DNA from: CAZEVY01 sp964515555
GTDB taxonomy: Bacteria; Acidobacteriota; Terriglobia; Bryobacterales; Bryobacteraceae
Length of the DNA stretch: 6,337 nt
Assembly: GCA_964515555.1 (NCBI GenBank)
Contig: CAZEVY010000167.1
Coordinates: forward strand, 1 to 6,337
Direction of reading: 5' to 3'
Positions 1 through 6,337 of the stretch are shown here, piece after piece. The translations under genes were made by a program, and so were the position numbers. The notes beneath the pieces were generated by a model. That model had not been told where the DNA came from and ran no database searches. It was given only the letters and a program-made list of their open reading frames with translations. The stretch's first letter is position 1. Every line of letters starts with the position of its first letter.

Positions 1-372
<372 letters not shown>

Positions 373-418
373 AACCATAGAGTGACGGTCCCCTTCCAGC
401 CTCGCATCCATTGCTAAA

Positions 419-438
419 CGCCGAACTTGCGTTCGGCG
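419..438 (-). other. Perfect leader hairpin with GNRA tetraloop
   Basis: The arms CGCCGAAC and GTTCGGCG form eight uninterrupted base pairs. On the transcribed (minus) strand they close a GCAA loop, a stable GNRA tetraloop. The hairpin ends about 47 bases upstream of the mature 16S end. It has no following U run, so it is not a terminator. It more likely helps fold or process the rRNA precursor; that role is inferred. Confidence 0.7.
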
Positions 439-516
439 CGTATGGCGCTCCGCCTTCCGGCGACCGGTCGCCCCGACTGACTCAGATCTACTTGACGAGT
501 AGAACGTGCGTCCAAC

Positions 517-534
517 CAGATTTTCAAAGATCTG
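517..534 (-). promoter_or_regulatory. boxA-like antitermination element in the rRNA leader
   Basis: On the minus strand this reads CAGATCTTTGAAAATCTG. The core TCTTTGAAAA resembles the boxA element of rRNA leaders (TGTTCTTTGAAAAC in Bacillus, TGCTCTTTAACA in E. coli), which recruits NusB/NusE to keep RNA polymerase from terminating early. It sits about 145 bases upstream of the 16S 5' end and about 220 bases after the inferred transcription start, a reasonable place for boxA. The element is embedded in an imperfect palindrome with CAGAT/ATCTG outer arms. Confidence 0.6.
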
Positions 535-695
535 CGCGGCTCACCCGGTATCTTGTTGAGAACCCGGGGTAACCGCCGGCCTCGAATCTTGGATCGCAGA
601 CCCTTCCGGATCGTACGGCCCAAACCCGTGAAACTGGCGCAAGTGAACTGCGCTCAGTCTTGGAATCCTTGGAAAGAACTTCAGAAGGTAGGAGC

Positions 696-712
696 GCTTC
701 CATGCTGGAAGC
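696..712 (-). other. Perfect 7-bp leader hairpin
   Basis: The arms GCTTCCA and TGGAAGC are exactly complementary and separated by three bases. It falls about 43-60 bases into the inferred rRNA transcript, upstream of boxA, the general place where leader hairpins (boxB-like) are found. No U run follows on the transcribed strand, so it is not an intrinsic terminator. Its function is not shown by the sequence. Confidence 0.5.
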
Positions 713-760
713 TGCTCGCCGAAGGCAGACCTTCTTACGTACTACGTCTTGCCATCGGTA

Positions 761-809
761 AGTTTAGCAAAGCGGTACCGGGTTGGCAAGCCCGTTGAGC
801 AGTTTTTTT
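761..809 (-). promoter_or_regulatory. rRNA operon promoter with UP-like A-tract
   Basis: On the minus strand the -35 hexamer TTGCCA (784-789, five of six consensus matches) is followed after exactly 17 bases by TAAACT (761-766, four of six). The expected transcription start is about 755. A run of seven A residues (803-809) lies 14-20 bases upstream of the -35 box, roughly -49 to -56, which is the distal UP-element position that binds the alpha subunit of RNA polymerase at strong rRNA promoters. It is the best hexamer pair found in the 550 bp upstream of 16S and is correctly oriented. Additional promoters cannot be excluded. Confidence 0.65.
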
Positions 810-860
810 GCCGCGCGCCCCGGGGCTGCGGAAAGATCACCACAAATCAATGATTCTGAA

Positions 861-886
861 GGAGATCGACTTCATGGCGGATCTCC
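861..886 (-). terminator. Inverted repeat after the permease gene, possible weak terminator
   Basis: The arms GGAGATC (861-867) and GATCTCC (880-886) are perfectly complementary around a 12-base loop, 35 bases past the permease stop codon. On the transcribed strand it is followed only by a mildly T-rich stretch, without a clean U run, so termination would be weak. It is the only stem in the 130-bp gap between the permease stop and the rRNA promoter that could serve this purpose. It may also have no function. Confidence 0.25.
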
Positions 887-920
887 CCCCAGGTTTGAAG
901 TCCCGATAGCTGATCCTGCC

Positions 921-3359
921 TCACTCGTGCCGCAATGCCACGATCGGGTCCACGCGCATCGCCCGGCGCGCCGGCGCCAGCGTCGCAGCCATCGCCACCA
1001 CCGTCAGCGTCATGGCGACCACCAGGAACGTCGGCGGGTCGCTCGCCTGCACCTGGAACAGCATCGTCCGCAGCAGCCGCATCACCGCCACCGACCCAAG
1101 AAGTCCCGCGGCCAGTCCCGCGACCGTAATCGCGAACCCCTGCCCCAAAACGTGCCGCAGCACGTCGGGCCGCGACGCCCCCAGCGCGATGCGAATCCCC
1201 AGGTCGTGCGTGCGCTGCTCGACGAAATACGACATCACCCCGTAAATCCCCACGCTCGCCAGCACCAGCGCCGCCGCCGCAAACATCCCGAGCAGCGACA
1301 TCACCAGCCGCCGGCGCGCCACCGATTCGGCGACGACGTCTTCCATCGTCCGCACCGCGAACACCGGCTGATCGGGGTCGATCGCCAGCACCGCGCGCCG
1401 CACCGATTCGGCCAGTTGCGCGGGCGCACGCGGCGTGCGGATCGCCAAGCCAGCCGAGGGGTAGGCGAACTGCGTGTACGGCCAGTAGATCTGCGTCCGC
1501 GCCGGCGTCTCCAGCGTGTAGTGCCGCACATGCTTCACCACGCCGACCACCGTCAGCCACGGCTGCGTCGACCGCGGCCCGCCGCGCTTCAGCCGCTTAC
1601 CGATCGGGTCCGCGTCCGGCCAGAAGGCCGCCGCCAGCGTGTCGTCGATCACCACCACCGGCTGCGACGCCGCCGTGTCGCGATCGTCCAGGAAGCGCCC
1701 GCGCAGCAGCTTGAAGCCCAGCGTCTCGAAATACCCCGGGGTGACCGGCCGCTGGTCGGCCTCCGGGAACCGTTTGTCGTCGGGGACCGCCTGCGTTTCC
1801 ACCGCGATCGTCCCGGACCCGCCGATCGTCGTCAGCGGTAGCGCCGATGCCAGGCCCGCCGACTCCACGCCGGGCAGCGCGCGCACGCGCTCCAGCAGGC
1901 TCTGGTAGAACGCCGCCCACATCGGCTGGTTCGGATACTTCGCGCCCGGCAGCACGATGCGCATCGTCAGGACGTTCTCGGCGCGGAATCCGGAGTCCAC
2001 CTGGAGGAGCCGCACGAAGCTTTTCAGCAGCAGTCCCGCGCCCGCCAGCAGCACCAGCGACAGCGCCAGCTCGCCCGCCACCAGCACGCGCCGCACACGT
2101 TGCCCGCCGACTCCGCCCGACGCCCCGCGCCCGCCTTCCTTGAGCGACTCCTGCGTCACGCCGCGCGCCGCCCGGAGCGCCGGCATCAGCCCGAACAGCA
2201 GGCCCGCGCCCAGCGTCATCGTCATCGTGAAGATCAGCACCGGCGAGTCGATGCCGATGCCGCCGACGCGCGGCAGCGTCGTGGCCGCCATGGTCGCCAA
2301 CGCGCGCACGCCCCAGCGGGCGAACAGGAGTCCCGCGAGTCCGCCGGCGAGGGCCAGCAGCAGGCTCTCGGTGAGCAACTGCCGGACGATGCGCGCGCGG
2401 CCCGCGCCCAGCGCCGTGCGAATCGCCACTTCGCGCTCGCGCGCCGTGGCCCGCGCCAGCAGGAGATTGGCGACGTTGGCGCAGGCGATCAGCAGCACGC
2501 AGGCGACCGCGCCCATCAGCACCCACAGGGCTTTCTTCACGTCGGCGACGGATTCCTCCTGAAGCGGAATCGAGATCCAGCGGAATCCGAACTTCGCGTA
2601 GGGATAATTCGGATTCTCGTCGATCACCGCCTTGGCGACCGAGCCCAGGTCCGCGGCCGACTGCTCGAAGCTGAAGCCGCTTCGCAGACGCGCCAGCACC
2701 TCGAGTCCGTGCGACCCGCGGCTATTCGGGCTGAGCGCCTGCTCGGTGAACGCCAGCGGCATCCACATCTCGGCCTCGTCGGGATACTGGAAGCCCGCCG
2801 GAAGGACGCCCGCGACAGTCATGCTGCGCCCGCTGACCGTCAACTGCCGGCCGGCGATGTTGCGGTCGCCGCCGAAGCGGCGCATCCACAGGCCATGGCC
2901 GAGCAGGACGACGTTGTCGCGTCCCGGCTGCTCTTCCTCGGCGGTGAACACGCGCCCGGTCACCGGCTTCACGCCGAGCATCGGGAACAGCGCCACCGAC
3001 ACTGCCGCGCCCTCGACGCGCTCGGGCGTCTGTCCGAAGGTCACGTTGAAGCTGCGACCCGAGATCGCCGCGACGTGCGAGAGGCTGCGGTTCTTGGTGC
3101 GCAGGTCGGCGAACTCGGGGGCGGACACCCAGTTGCGGTCGTCCGGGAGCCCGATGCCGGTGAATCGCGTCCAGACCTTTACGAGACGGCCGGGATCTTC
3201 GTAAGGGAGCGGGCGCAGCAGCACCGTGTTGACGACGCTGAATATCGCGGTGTTGGCGCCGATGGCGATGGCGATCGTCAGCAGCGCGACAATGGTGAAC
3301 AGCGGGCTGCGCGCCAGCATCCGCACACCGTAGCGGAGGTCCTGAACGATGGTCTCCAT
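921..3359 (-). CDS. ABC transporter permease of the ADOP class (duplicated MacB/FtsX-type permease)
   Basis: This is a complete 812-residue inner-membrane protein of the MacB/FtsX permease superfamily, in the double-length form typical of Acidobacteriota. Each half has a MacB-like periplasmic core domain and an FtsX-like membrane domain. About eight membrane segments are visible, near residues 20-47, 278-302, 330-352, 372-395, 424-446, 685-711, 740-762 and 777-795. The duplication shows in EVAIRTALGAGR (310-321) repeated as DLGIRIALGASR (719-730). The N-terminal QDLRYGVRML and the C-terminal RVDPIVALRHE are family hallmarks, so the ATG at 3357-3359 is well supported although upstream there is only a weak GAG six bases away. 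No ATPase gene is in the window, matching the 'orphan' description. MacB-type systems act as mechanotransmission exporters or lipoprotein movers, but this protein's substrate is unknown. The hydrolase gene ends 117 bp upstream in the same orientation with no evident terminator or promoter between, so cotranscription is possible. Confidence 0.96.
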   Translation of the reverse strand: METIVQDLRYGVRMLARSPLFTIVALLTIAIAIGANTAIFSVVNTVLLRPLPYEDPGRLVKVWTRFTGIGLPDDRNWVSAPEFADLRTKNRSLSHVAAISGRSFNVTFGQTPERVEGAAVSVALFPMLGVKPVTGRVFTAEEEQPGRDNVVLLGHGLWMRRFGGDRNIAGRQLTVSGRSMTVAGVLPAGFQYPDEAEMWMPLAFTEQALSPNSRGSHGLEVLARLRSGFSFEQSAADLGSVAKAVIDENPNYPYAKFGFRWISIPLQEESVADVKKALWVLMGAVACVLLIACANVANLLLARATAREREVAIRTALGAGRARIVRQLLTESLLLALAGGLAGLLFARWGVRALATMAATTLPRVGGIGIDSPVLIFTMTMTLGAGLLFGLMPALRAARGVTQESLKEGGRGASGGVGGQRVRRVLVAGELALSLVLLAGAGLLLKSFVRLLQVDSGFRAENVLTMRIVLPGAKYPNQPMWAAFYQSLLERVRALPGVESAGLASALPLTTIGGSGTIAVETQAVPDDKRFPEADQRPVTPGYFETLGFKLLRGRFLDDRDTAASQPVVVIDDTLAAAFWPDADPIGKRLKRGGPRSTQPWLTVVGVVKHVRHYTLETPARTQIYWPYTQFAYPSAGLAIRTPRAPAQLAESVRRAVLAIDPDQPVFAVRTMEDVVAESVARRRLVMSLLGMFAAAALVLASVGIYGVMSYFVEQRTHDLGIRIALGASRPDVLRHVLGQGFAITVAGLAAGLLGSVAVMRLLRTMLFQVQASDPPTFLVVAMTLTVVAMAATLAPARRAMRVDPIVALRHE

Positions 3360-3476
3360 ACAAGACTCATACGGCGATCTTCCGGGATGGTTGCGCGGTG
3401 AAACAGGAAATCCGCTCCCCTCGGTCGCGGCTCTGTTTCAAGCGGGCCCGGTTCCGGACAGCGAGCGGCGACTGGG

Positions 3477-4310
3477 CTACAACCCGTTCTTATCGAGCCA
3501 CACCGTCAGCGAGTTCTGGAATCGCACCGGGTCCTCCATCATGAGGAAGTGCGAGTGGCCTTCCCAGGCCTCGTAGTCGAGCTTCGGGATGAAGCCGCGC
3601 ACGAACTCTTCGTAACCCTTCAGCGCCGGACGATCGGCGAGCAGAGCCCAGGCGGGAACGTCGATCTTCGTTTTGGTGTCGAGCTGCATGCGCATCATGC
3701 CTTCCATGGCGTTGATGGCGACGTGCCTGGGCGTCGCCAGCATCTTGCTCTTAATCTCTTCGCGCAGCGCGGGCGGCGTCTTCGCCCCGAACATACTCTC
3801 GATCATCTTGGGCGCCGAGGAGTCGTAGTTCAACCGCAGGTCGGCGAGCCGCTTCTCACGCGCCGCCGCGTCGGCGGGCGCGCGCGGGATGACCCCGTCG
3901 ATCATCGCGATCCCGGCGGTCTTCGCCGGAAACATGCGGTAGAACTGCAACGCGACGGGCACGCCCATGCTGTGTCCGACGAGCACGGCCTTCTCCACTC
4001 CGGCGGCGCGCATGGCGGCCTCGACGCCTTTGGCGAAGTGCTCGATCGAGTAAGCGATCTCGGGCCTGGCGCTCTGGCCGTGACCCGGAAGGTCGACCAG
4101 CAGCGCGCGCCGCGATTTCGTGAACGCCGCCAGGTCCAGCTTCCAGAAGGTATGGTCGCATGTCCAGCCGTGAACGAATACGACTGCCTGCGCGCCTTTG
4201 CCGTGGCTCGCGTAGGCGACGCGATCGCCCTCCAGGTTCGCGTACTGGAGGTTCTGGGCGGGGGCGATCGCCACGGCGGCGGCAATGTACAGGAGCGTCC
4301 GGATCTGCAT
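3477..4310 (-). CDS. Exported alpha/beta-fold hydrolase
   Basis: A complete 277-residue serine hydrolase of the alpha/beta-hydrolase fold. Visible elements in order are a likely signal peptide (residues 1-19, hydrophobic LLYIAAAVAIAPA), the HGW oxyanion-hole turn (47-49), DLPGHGQS (73-80), the nucleophile elbow GHSMG (112-116, Ser114), a probable acid in LLADRP (Asp226) and the catalytic histidine in HFLMMEDP (His254). The fold and triad are clear, the substrate is not; candidates are esters, lactones or similar small molecules. The ATG at 4308-4310 was chosen because it starts directly at the signal peptide and has GGAA four bases upstream. A longer in-frame version from 4421 would add 37 residues unlike the family and overlap the divergent gene. 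The gene lies head to head with the regulator starting at 4373 and is followed by the permease, so all three may once have formed a functional unit; this is inference. Confidence 0.93.
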   Translation of the reverse strand: MQIRTLLYIAAAVAIAPAQNLQYANLEGDRVAYASHGKGAQAVVFVHGWTCDHTFWKLDLAAFTKSRRALLVDLPGHGQSARPEIAYSIEHFAKGVEAAMRAAGVEKAVLVGHSMGVPVALQFYRMFPAKTAGIAMIDGVIPRAPADAAAREKRLADLRLNYDSSAPKMIESMFGAKTPPALREEIKSKMLATPRHVAINAMEGMMRMQLDTKTKIDVPAWALLADRPALKGYEEFVRGFIPKLDYEAWEGHSHFLMMEDPVRFQNSLTVWLDKNGL

Positions 4311-4331
4311 GGTATTCCATGATATGTCATC

Positions 4332-4346
4332 GCAGAACGGAATCCA
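4332..4346 (-). promoter_or_regulatory. Possible sigma-54 (-24/-12) promoter for the hydrolase gene
   Basis: On the minus strand this reads TGGATTCCGTTCTGC. It has the two essential dinucleotides GG and GC separated by exactly ten bases, as in the consensus TGGCACG-N4-TTGC, and TGG and TGC match fully. The intervening CAC and the first T of TTGC do not. Transcription would start around 4320, leaving about ten bases before the hydrolase ATG. The idea gains weight only because the divergent gene encodes a sigma-54 activator. A GG-N10-GC match is common by chance in GC-rich DNA. Confidence 0.25.
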
Positions 4347-4363
4347 TCCGACGTGCTGTAATT

Positions 4364-4380
4364 GGAGTTGCATTGACTCC
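4364..4380 (+). promoter_or_regulatory. Ribosome binding site and TTG start of the regulator, inside a small inverted repeat
   Basis: GGAG at 4364-4367 lies five bases before the TTG at 4373-4375 and decides the start of the regulator. The resulting N-terminus leads straight into the PAS domain at the family's normal distance, and no better ATG or GTG exists. The same GGAGT (4364-4368) is complementary to ACTCC (4376-4380) with the start codon in the seven-base loop, so in RNA the ribosome binding site could be partly hidden. Confidence 0.55.
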
Positions 4381-5035
4381 GCAGGACGATCGCCGAACCA
4401 GGGAAGAGCGCTACGGCGCATTCATCGCCATCACGATGAACGGCGTCTGGCGTGTGAAATTCGATGAGCCCATCCGGCTCGACCTGCCGGCCGAGGAGCA
4501 GTTCGACGCCTTTATCGCGCGAGGTTACATCGCCGAGAGCAACCAGGCCATGGCCGAGCTGCTGGGTTTCGCCGACGCTGCCCTCCTGATCGGACACCGC
4601 ATGCGAGGCCTTGTCCGGCAGTCGTGGCTACGCGCGGCGGTGGCCGCCCGCTTCCGGCTGAAGGGATTCGAGTCGGAAGCGAGGGGCCTCGGCGACCGGC
4701 CCCGATGGGCCGCATTCGATTCCATTCCGATCGTCGAGAACGGCCGGATGGTGCGCCTGTGGGGCGTGGCGCGCGACATCACCGAGCAGCGCCGCACGCA
4801 GCAGATGATCTTCAACATCGAGCGTGGCGTCTCGGCGGCCACGGGGGACCGCTTCTTCCGCCTCCTGGTCGAGCACCTGGCCACCACCTTGGAAGCGGAC
4901 TTCGCCTTTGTCGGCGAACTCATGCCGCCGAATAAAGATAGCGTGCGCATGCTGGCAGTTTTCGGCGAGGGGAAGGAGCGAGAAGGCATCGAGTACGACC
5001 CGACCTCCCCGGAACCCCCTGCGCCGACGTCGTGA
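4373..5035 (+). CDS. Regulator segment 1: PAS domain and start of GAF1 (ends at premature stop)
   Basis: Translated from the TTG at 4373 this gives 220 residues. ERYGAFIAITMNGVWRVKFDEP (about 12-33), GYIAESNQAMAELLGF (51-66) and NGRMVRLWGVARDITEQ (123-139) are the pattern of a family of PAS domains found in hybrid kinases and enhancer-binding proteins. GAF1 begins near residue 148 (FNIERGVSAATGDRFF). The match to the protein family stops at EYD (207-209); the last eleven residues are out of frame and end at TGA 5033-5035. If the frameshift is real, a free PAS protein of 220 residues could be made, but a GAF domain cut after about 60 residues is unlikely to fold. Confidence 0.7.
   Translation: MTPQDDRRTREERYGAFIAITMNGVWRVKFDEPIRLDLPAEEQFDAFIARGYIAESNQAMAELLGFADAALLIGHRMRGLVRQSWLRAAVAARFRLKGFESEARGLGDRPRWAAFDSIPIVENGRMVRLWGVARDITEQRRTQQMIFNIERGVSAATGDRFFRLLVEHLATTLEADFAFVGELMPPNKDSVRMLAVFGEGKEREGIEYDPTSPEPPAPTS
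4996..5005 (+). repeat. 5-bp tandem duplication causing the first frameshift
   Basis: The sequence CGACC occurs twice in direct succession. Removing one copy restores the reading EYDLPGTPCADVVNKDTC, which is the expected continuation of this GAF type (EYD.GTPC..V), and removes the stop at 5033. The simplest account is a slippage-type duplication in a once continuous gene. Confidence 0.8.
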
Positions 5036-5232
5036 ACAAGGACACCTGCTCGTTTTCGAGCGAAGTGTGCAGGGCTTTTCCGGACGACGCCCTGCTGCGG
5101 GAAATGGCCGTTGAAGCCTACACAGGCACGCCTCTGGCGGCGTCGACCGGCGAGGTGATCGGGCTCATGGCCGTTATGTATCGCCGCCCCCTGGAGGATG
5201 CGGCGACCGCCGAGACTTTGCTGCGAATCTTT
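5005..5232 (+). CDS. Regulator segment 2: remainder of GAF1
   Basis: This frame encodes 76 residues from LPGTPCADVV to ETLLRIF. FPDDALLREMAVEAYTGTPLAASTGEVIGLMAVMYRRPL is the characteristic second half of GAF domains in PAS-GAF regulators and kinases. It directly continues segment 1 once the 5-bp duplication is removed. A gene finder could start this frame at the GTG 5032-5034, but there that codon is an internal valine with no ribosome binding site. The family match ends at the TTT codon 5230-5232, after which the frame yields unrelated low-complexity sequence. Confidence 0.7.
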
Positions 5233-5233
5233 C

Positions 5234-5948
5234 GCGGCGCGCGCCTCGGCGGAATTGGAGCGGCGTCGAATGGATGCGGCGCTGCACCAGGAACGGGAAG
5301 CACGTGCGGCCCGGCGCTCGGCGCTCATCGATCTGGGGGTTGCGGTAGCGACCACTCGCGATCGCAGTTGCATGCTCAGCGCGGCGTTCGACGTGATCGG
5401 CCGCGTGCTCGGGTGCGAACGATTGGTGGCGTCGCTGCACGGACCGGCCCCGGCGCGATTCGAGGAAATCCGCGTGTCGGCGCGCGGGGTCGAATCGAGC
5501 GAGGTTCCGGCGGCGGCGGTCACGTCGGCGGGGTCGGCCACGGGCCGGGTGCTCGCGGGCGGGCAGCCGCTGTTGAGCGAGGACGGCGTATCCGTGACGG
5601 TTCCCCTGCAAGTCCAGCACCGGAGTCTGGGGGTGATGACGCTGGTCGCTCCTTCGGGCGCCTGGGGAGAAGGCGAGACGGCGTTTGCGACGGTGGCGGC
5701 GGGACAGGTGTCGCTCGGGCTGGAGAACGCGATCGCCTACGAGGAGATTTCGCGGCTCAAGGCGCGTCTGGAACGCAAGAAGACCTACCTGCTCGAGGAG
5801 ATCAGGTCTGGACACAACTTCGAGGAGATGACCGGCGAGAGTCCCGCCTTCCTCGAAATCCAGCAGAGAATCCGGCGAGCCGCGCCGACCTCGGCGACGG
5901 TGCTGATCTGCGGCGAGACGGGAACCGGTAAGGAGCTGGTGGCGCGCG
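5234..5948 (+). CDS. Regulator segment 3: coiled linker, GAF2, and start of the AAA+ domain
   Basis: This frame encodes about 238 residues. It begins AARASAELERRR, the helical end of GAF1, followed by a charged helix (MDAALHQEREARAARR), a second GAF domain (about SALIDLGVAVATT to AGQVSLGLENAIAYEEI), and the FhlA-type linker ISRLKARLERKKTYLLEEI. The AAA+ part starts at EEMTGESPAFLEIQQRI and includes Walker A, GETGTGKE, at about 5912-5935. The frame has an internal ATG at 5270 and stays open to the window edge. Beyond 5948, however, its product is meaningless and the real domain continues in another frame. Confidence 0.72.

Positions 5949-6337
<389 letters not shown>

Larger units (their letters stand above)
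373..755 (-). other. rRNA operon 5' leader (untranslated precursor RNA)
   Basis: This stretch of about 380 bp separates the inferred rRNA transcription start near 755 from the mature 16S end. I see no credible protein gene: open frames here lack ribosome binding sites and family resemblance. It is rich in perfect hairpins: arms 419-426/431-438 with a GCAA loop on the transcribed strand, the 14-base palindrome 459-472, arms 487-492/498-503, arms 696-702/706-712, and arms 721-725/730-734. It also contains a boxA-like element at 517-534. Structured leaders of this kind are normal for rRNA operons, where they serve antitermination, folding and RNase III processing. The pairing partner downstream of 16S is outside the window, so the processing stem cannot be checked here. 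Confidence 0.75.

Noticed and set aside
801..831. T7 run next to a GC-rich stem (GCCCCGGGGC region) considered as an intrinsic terminator.
   Set aside because: On the plus strand the T run comes before the stem; on the minus strand the stem is followed by A residues. Neither order gives a terminator, and the A-tract is better explained as an UP element.
874..909. Eleven-codon plus-strand reading frame (MADLPPGLKSR) preceded by AAGGAG at a plausible distance.
   Set aside because: It lies antisense in the gap after the permease and overlaps the arms of an inverted repeat. There is no promoter, no family and no downstream gene it could lead.
2100..3401. Long plus-strand open frame of 433 codons, and a 352-codon one at 783-1841, opposite the permease.
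   Set aside because: They are antisense shadows created by high-GC wobble positions: very rich in Arg, Ala and His, with no domain resemblance, while the minus strand encodes a complete family-typical permease.
4357..4362. TGTAAT as a -10 box for the regulator.
   Set aside because: It would place the transcript start at or inside the ribosome binding site, leaving almost no leader, and no -35 box stands at the right distance.
4160..4372. Upstream extension of the regulator from an ATG at 4160.
   Set aside because: It would lie inside the hydrolase gene on the opposite strand and is arginine-rich antisense sequence. The TTG at 4373 has a good ribosome binding site and fits the PAS domain boundary.
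4311..4421. N-terminal extension of 37 residues for the hydrolase from an ATG at 4421.
   Set aside because: The start at 4310 begins directly with a signal peptide and has GGAA upstream. The extension is not hydrolase-like and would overlap the regulator's start.

Overview
The window looks like chromosomal DNA of a GC-rich member of the Acidobacteriota. Two things suggest this. The partial 16S gene has the general character of Acidobacteriota sequences, possibly the Solibacter/Bryobacter group (recalled similarity, not a search). The long duplicated FtsX/MacB-type permease is of the ADOP class (acidobacterial duplicated orphan permease), which is greatly expanded in that phylum.

Layout from left to right. 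Positions 1-372 are the 5' part of a 16S rRNA gene on the minus strand; the rest of the rRNA operon lies outside the left edge. Positions 373-755 hold its untranslated leader, with several perfect hairpins and a boxA-like antitermination element. A good sigma-70 promoter with an A-tract upstream sits at 761-809. About 130 bp further upstream, and codirectional with the rRNA operon, ends a complete 812-residue ADOP permease gene (921-3359, minus). Next upstream, after a 117-bp gap, is a complete exported alpha/beta hydrolase gene (3477-4310, minus). From a 62-bp divergent intergenic region a regulatory gene runs right on the plus strand from a TTG start at 4373 to the window edge. It encodes an FhlA/NtrC-like sigma-54 activator with the order PAS, GAF, GAF, AAA+.

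The regulator is the odd element. Its protein can be followed without loss across the whole stretch only by changing reading frame three times: after a 5-bp tandem duplication (4996-5005), after one extra base near 5233, and after loss of two bases in a GC run near 5942-5950. The two other protein genes are intact. The gene is therefore either a very young pseudogene or carries clustered sequence errors. The divergent region contains a sequence with -24/-12 (GG-N10-GC) spacing pointing at the hydrolase, so the regulator may once have controlled the hydrolase and possibly the permease behind it. I see no mobile element, CRISPR array or tRNA, and no convincing new multi-gene system.
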